Origin: G963667675 sp965249215
Lineage (GTDB): Bacteria; Chloroflexota; Dehalococcoidia; Lucifugimonadales; UBA3495
Assembly: GCA_965249215.1 (NCBI GenBank)
Contig: CBDFLN010000002.1
Coordinates: 372,001 to 436,000 of the forward strand
DNA length: 64,000 nt
Reading direction: 5' to 3'
Part shown: piece by piece, positions 60,123 to 64,000 of the stretch
How positions within the stretch are numbered: the first letter of the stretch is position 1
Layout: every line of letters begins with the position of its first letter
The notes under the pieces: model-generated
What the model was told of the DNA's origin: nothing
Seen by the model: the letters and a program-made list of their open reading frames with translations, nothing else
Database searches by the model: none
Translations under genes and position numbers: made by a program

Positions 60123-61955
60123 CTAACTGCCGCCCAACTTCAGCATCGTCAAGAATGCTTCCTGGGGAATCTCGACCCTTCCCACCATCTTCATCCGCCG
60201 CTTCCCCTCTTTCTGCCTCTCCAGCAGCTTGCGCTTACGGGTGATGTCCCCTCCGTAGCACTTGGCCAGCACGTCCTTTCGCAGGGCCCGCACCGTCTCC
60301 CTGGCGATTATCCGGCCTCCAATAGCTGCCTGGATGGGGATCTCGAACAACTGGCGGGGTATCGACTCCTTCAGCTTCTCCACCACCGCCCGGCCCTGGC
60401 TGGACGCCGCGCTTTTGTGGAGGATCATGGACAGCGCCTCCACCGGCAGCTGATTGACCAGTATGTCGACCTTGACCAGCGGCGCCGGATGGTACCCGTC
60501 CACCGTGTAGTCCAGCGAGGCGTATCCCTGGGTCCTGGACTTGAGCTGGTTGTAGAAGTCCGCCAGCATCTCCGCCAGCGGCATGGTGTACTCCATCACC
60601 ACCCGGTCCTGCGCCGTCTCTGCGCCCTGGCTCGCTGCGCCCTGGATGTAGTCCATTCGCTTGAACTCCGAGCGCCGCGAGTGCATCAGCTCCATGATTG
60701 CTCCCACGTGTTTGCTTGGAGTGACAATCGTCAGCGCCAGCACCGGCTCCCGCACCTCCTGGATCATCGGGGTCTCCGGCATCTTCGACGGCCCGTCCAC
60801 CATAATCGTCTCGCCAGTGGTCAACTCTACGTGATAACCCACGCTCGGCGCAGTAATGATGATGTCTACGTCGTGCTCCCGCTCCAGTCTCTCCTGGACG
60901 ATTTCCAGGTGCATCAACCCCAGGAACCCGCAGCGGAAGCCGAAGCTGAGAGCGTTGCTGCTCTCCGGCTCGAAGCTCAGCGAAGCGTCGTTTAGCTGCA
61001 GCTTCTCCAGGGCCGCCCTCAGGTTGTTGTACTCCTCTCCGTCCGAGGGATAGATGCTGGCGAATACCATTGGCTTCAACGGCAGGTATCCTGGCAGCGG
61101 CTCGCCGGCCCGCCGGTCCTCTTCCGTGATCGTGTCGCCCACGCTGCATTCCCGGACGTCCTTGAACCCGGTGGCGATGTACCCCACCTGTCCTGCCTGC
61201 AGCGCTTCTACCGGCTGTGGAAACGGCGCAAACACGCCAACCTCCACCGTTTCCGTCACCTTCCTGGTGGACATCACTTCTATCCGGTCGTTCTTCGAGA
61301 CCTGACCGTCCTTGACCCGGATGTGGGCTATGATGCCCTTGTAGGGGTTGTAGAGAGAGTCGAACACCAGGGATCGCAGAACTCCATCAGACTCCCCCTC
61401 CGGCGGCGGTATGCGCTGGATAACTGCGTCTAGGATCTCCTTGGCCCCGGTCCCGTCCTTGGCCGAGACAAACAGCACCTCATCCCGCCCGAAGCCGAAC
61501 ACGTTTTCCATCTCGGCGGCCACCCTCTCCGGCTCCGCCTGGGGAAGGTCCACCTTGTTGACCACCGGGATCAGCGAGAGGTCGTAGTCCAGCGCCATCA
61601 GGGTGTTGGCGATGGTCTGCGCTTCGATTCCCTGGCTGGCGTCCACCACCAGGATCGCGCCTTCGCAGGCCGCCAGCGCCCTGGATACCTCGTAGCTGAA
61701 GTCCACGTGGCCCGGCGTGTCTATCAGGTTCAGTTGGTATTCCAGCCCGTCGAGCCCCTGGTGGGACATGGTCACCGCCTTGCCCTTGATGGTGATGCCC
61801 CGCTCCCGTTCCAGGTCCATCTGGTCCATAAACTGGGCTTTCATGTCCTTGGCTCGAACAGTCCCAGTGATCTCCAGGAACCTGTCGGCCAGCGTCGACT
61901 TCCCGTGGTCTATGTGGGCGATAATGCAGAAGTTGCGGATTTGCGTGAGACTCAT
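60123..61955 (-). CDS. lepA: elongation factor 4 (LepA)
   Basis: A 610-residue GTPase that acts on stalled or newly forming ribosomes. Motifs: IIAHIDHGKSTLADRFLE (G1), RGITIKG (G2), IDTPGHVDFSYEVSRAL (G3), NKVDLPQAEPERV (G4) and VSAKDGTGAKEI (G5). Also FRCGFLGLMHLEIVQERLER, and the LepA-specific C-terminus GGDITRKRKLLERQKEGKRRMK. I start at ATG 61955 (MSLTQIRNF), seven bases after the Opp ATPase stop; the in-frame ATG at 61976 would overlap that gene. Confidence 0.97.
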   Translation of the reverse strand: MSLTQIRNFCIIAHIDHGKSTLADRFLEITGTVRAKDMKAQFMDQMDLERERGITIKGKAVTMSHQGLDGLEYQLNLIDTPGHVDFSYEVSRALAACEGAILVVDASQGIEAQTIANTLMALDYDLSLIPVVNKVDLPQAEPERVAAEMENVFGFGRDEVLFVSAKDGTGAKEILDAVIQRIPPPEGESDGVLRSLVFDSLYNPYKGIIAHIRVKDGQVSKNDRIEVMSTRKVTETVEVGVFAPFPQPVEALQAGQVGYIATGFKDVRECSVGDTITEEDRRAGEPLPGYLPLKPMVFASIYPSDGEEYNNLRAALEKLQLNDASLSFEPESSNALSFGFRCGFLGLMHLEIVQERLEREHDVDIIITAPSVGYHVELTTGETIMVDGPSKMPETPMIQEVREPVLALTIVTPSKHVGAIMELMHSRRSEFKRMDYIQGAASQGAETAQDRVVMEYTMPLAEMLADFYNQLKSRTQGYASLDYTVDGYHPAPLVKVDILVNQLPVEALSMILHKSAASSQGRAVVEKLKESIPRQLFEIPIQAAIGGRIIARETVRALRKDVLAKCYGGDITRKRKLLERQKEGKRRMKMVGRVEIPQEAFLTMLKLGGS

Positions 61956-61962
61956 AGCGCCC

Positions 61963-63006
61963 CTAGACGTTCCCATAGCCCGGCGCCCGTATGCAGGCCG
62001 CCCAATGGCCGGTCTTCACTTCCCTCAATTCCGGGACCACGCGGGAACACTCCTCGACCGCCGCCGGACACCGGGTATGAAATACGCATCCGCTGGGGGG
62101 ATTCAGCGGGCTGGGGACCTCGCCGCGCAACACGATTCGCTCCCGCTGCGCGTCGGCCACCGGGTCGGGGATGGGCACCGCCGACAACAGCGCCTGGGTG
62201 TACGGGTGCACCGGATTGGTGTAGATTTCGTTTCGGTCCGCCAGCTCCACGATGCGCCCCAAGTACATCACACCCACCCGGTTGCTTATGTGCCTCACCA
62301 CCGACAGGTCGTGGGCGATGAACAGGTACGTCAGGTCGTGCTGCTCTTGCAGGTTCTCCAACAGGTTGATGATTTGGGCTTGAATGGACACGTCCAGGGC
62401 CGATACCGGCTCGTCCGCCACGATGAACTTGGGCTCCACCGACAGCGCCCTGGCCACCCCGATTCGCTGCCGCTGCCCCCCGCTGAACTCGTGGGGAAAC
62501 CTGTTGGCCATGTAGGGATTCAAGCCCACGTTGAGCAACAGCTCCGCCACCCGTTCCCGGTATTCCGCCTTGTTCTTCACCAGCTTGTGGACCAGCAGCG
62601 GCTCGCCTACGATGTTCCCCGCCGTCATCCTGGGGTTCAGCGAGCTGTACGGGTCCTGGAAAATGACCTGTAGCTCCCGCCGCATTGCCCGCATCTCCTT
62701 GGACGACAGCCGGGCCAGGTCTTTTCCCAGGAATACTATCTGACCCGCGGTGGGCCGGTACAGCTGTAGGATGCAACGCCCGACGGTCGTTTTCCCGCAG
62801 CCGCTTTCCCCCACTATTCCCAGCGTCTCTCCCCGGCGCACCGCGAAGCTGACGTCGTCCACTGCCTTGATTTGCGCCACCGCCCGCTGGAACAACACCC
62901 CGGAGTTGACCGGGAAGTGCATCTTCAGGTTCCTGACTTCCAGCATCACGTCCCCGTTGGCTATCCCGTCTCCAGGTCGGGCTTCAGTGTTCGCCATCGC
63001 TCTCAC
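61963..63006 (-). CDS. oligopeptide/dipeptide ABC transporter ATP-binding protein (OppF/DppF type)
   Basis: A 347-residue ATPase. Walker A GESGCGKTTVGR, Q-loop VIFQDPYSSLNPRMT, signature FSGGQRQRIGVARAL, Walker B KFIVADEPVSALDVS and H-loop YLFIAHDLSVVRHIS. The C-terminal Opp extension has CVFHTRCPAAVEEC, the Cys motif that binds a 4Fe-4S cluster in this subfamily. The GTG at 63006 overlaps the TGA of the previous gene; ATG 62997 is an alternative. It powers uptake of peptides or related solutes. Confidence 0.93.
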   Translation of the reverse strand: MRAMANTEARPGDGIANGDVMLEVRNLKMHFPVNSGVLFQRAVAQIKAVDDVSFAVRRGETLGIVGESGCGKTTVGRCILQLYRPTAGQIVFLGKDLARLSSKEMRAMRRELQVIFQDPYSSLNPRMTAGNIVGEPLLVHKLVKNKAEYRERVAELLLNVGLNPYMANRFPHEFSGGQRQRIGVARALSVEPKFIVADEPVSALDVSIQAQIINLLENLQEQHDLTYLFIAHDLSVVRHISNRVGVMYLGRIVELADRNEIYTNPVHPYTQALLSAVPIPDPVADAQRERIVLRGEVPSPLNPPSGCVFHTRCPAAVEECSRVVPELREVKTGHWAACIRAPGYGNV

Positions 63007-64000
63007 AGCGGGTCGCCCTCCCTGTTACGCTCGTCCGTGGGTTGGGCATTCCCAATTCCCATACCAGCGGCAGTGGGAATCGACGGGGCCGACGCATCGT
63101 TCAGCTCTTCCAGCGCCTGGATGCCCAACTGGTCCGCTTGCCAGCAGGCCGACCAATGGCCCTCCCCCGTCTCCATCAACGGCGGGGCTTCGGTCTCGCA
63201 CTGGGCCACTGCCCAGCGGCACCTGGGCCGAAAATGGCATCCCTCCGGGGTGTTCACGAGGTCGGGAGGCTGGCCCTCAATGGGCTCCAGTCTGGCACGG
63301 CGCGGCTGGTCAAGCCTGGGAACCGATTTCAGAAGGCCCACCGTGTAGGGATGCCTGGGGTTCCCGTAAATCTCCCGCGCCCGTCCCCGCTCGATAATCT
63401 TCCCGGCGTACATGATGTTCACCCTGTCGGCGTACCGGGCCACCACCCCCAGATTATGAGTGATGATGATCAGCGCAACCCCTGCCTCGGCGGTCAGTCC
63501 CTTCATCAACTCCAGAATCTGCGCCTGGATGGTCACGTCCAACGCCGTCGTAGGCTCGTCGGCGATGATCAACCGGGGGCTGCAACTCAGGGCCATGGCG
63601 ATCATCACCCGTTGGCGCATTCCCCCGCTGAACTGGTGCGGGTACTGCCTGATGCGCCTAGACGGGTCGGGAATCCCCACGCGTTCCAGCAGACTCTCGG
63701 CCTCTTCTCGGGCCTCTGCCCGGGACATACCCTTGTGGAGTTGCAGCGTTTCAGTGAGTTGCCTTTCTATGGTCAGCACCGGGTTCAGGGAGGTCATGGG
63801 CTCCTGGAAAATCATGGATATCTTCCCGCCCCGGATGGCCCGCATCTCGTCCATGCCGATTTTCAGAATGTCCCGGTTCTCGAACCACACTTCACCGCCG
63901 ACTATCTCGCCCGGAGGACTGGGTATAAGCCGCATCAACGACAACGCGCTTACGCTCTTGCCGCACCCGCTCTCTCCCACCAGGCCAAGGGTCTCCCCGT
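63003..64000 (-). CDS. oligopeptide/dipeptide ABC transporter ATP-binding protein (OppD/DppD type), 5' end missing
   Basis: The N-terminal part lies outside the window; the frame is open at 64000, where GETLGLVGESGCGKS (Walker A) begins. Further motifs: MIFQEPMTSLNPVLTI (Q-loop), FSGGMRQRVMIAMAL (signature), LIIADEPTTALDVT (Walker B), LIIITHNLGVVARYAD (H-loop) and the Opp C-terminus with GCHFRPRCRWAVAQCE. It ends in the overlapping stop-start GTGA with the OppF-type gene. The permeases and binding protein are presumably beyond the window. Confidence 0.93.
   Translation of the reverse strand, partial: GETLGLVGESGCGKSVSALSLMRLIPSPPGEIVGGEVWFENRDILKIGMDEMRAIRGGKISMIFQEPMTSLNPVLTIERQLTETLQLHKGMSRAEAREEAESLLERVGIPDPSRRIRQYPHQFSGGMRQRVMIAMALSCSPRLIIADEPTTALDVTIQAQILELMKGLTAEAGVALIIITHNLGVVARYADRVNIMYAGKIIERGRAREIYGNPRHPYTVGLLKSVPRLDQPRRARLEPIEGQPPDLVNTPEGCHFRPRCRWAVAQCETEAPPLMETGEGHWSACWQADQLGIQALEELNDASAPSIPTAAGMGIGNAQPTDERNREGDPL

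Overview
The window looks like a chromosomal segment of an uncultivated member of the Chloroflexota, most likely a Dehalococcoidia/SAR202-type bacterium. This is an inference from several traits: an 11-subunit Nuo cluster without nuoE, nuoF or nuoG; a 1534-residue membrane protein with the NYYYWG signature typical of Chloroflexi and archaea; signal recognition particle RNA of the large type with an Alu domain; many TTG/GTG starts and extended -10 promoters; and intergenic palindromes such as TGAGCTTGTCGAAGGG. No rRNA, CRISPR array or confident tRNA was seen.

Positions 1-8.5 kb are an accessory region. It holds the 3' end of an IS3-type transposase, a small zinc-ribbon protein, two unrelated membrane proteins, a duplicated helical-protein gene (one copy frameshifted, the other with its 3' end overwritten by a repeat), a three-copy dispersed repeat, a scrap of a type I restriction HsdR gene, a spermidine-synthase-like methyltransferase and an orphan HicB protein. 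A two-gene module (DUF5678-like protein plus retropepsin-like protease) with a palindromic operator lies at 8.36-9.31 kb between imperfect direct repeats.

From 9.3 to 22.1 kb runs the respiratory complex I cluster nuoABC-D-HI-JKLMN. It is interrupted by two HicB-fold genes between C and D, and by two lipoprotein genes (one frameshifted) plus a CxCxxC small protein between I and J. A membrane gene and a decayed second nuoN 3' end follow.

From 24 to 32 kb lie a TIGR00725/LOG-like gene, enolase, GAPDH and the giant YYY membrane protein. A minus-strand operon (37.4 to 32.4 kb) carries TrkH/KtrB, three TrkA-type regulators, a universal stress protein and prephenate dehydratase. Then come leuS, cobI, an alpha/beta hydrolase, a B12-binding radical SAM protein with a 29-residue repeat tail and structured leader, fabF and recJ. 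On the minus strand follow lgt, ispE and rsmA.

From 50 to 55 kb two diverged copies of the large SRP RNA flank a DEAD-box helicase and typA. The rest holds a promoter-proximal winged-helix protein, a lipoprotein pair, a second DUF5678-like/aspartic protease pair (ATGA-overlapped), galU, a DinB-fold protein, lepA and two Opp/Dpp ATPase genes cut by the window edge.

The most unusual points are the duplicated SRP RNA with complementary defects, the two protease modules with repeats in their control regions, the tandem-repeat radical SAM protein with an unassigned leader RNA, and the interrupted nuo operon.
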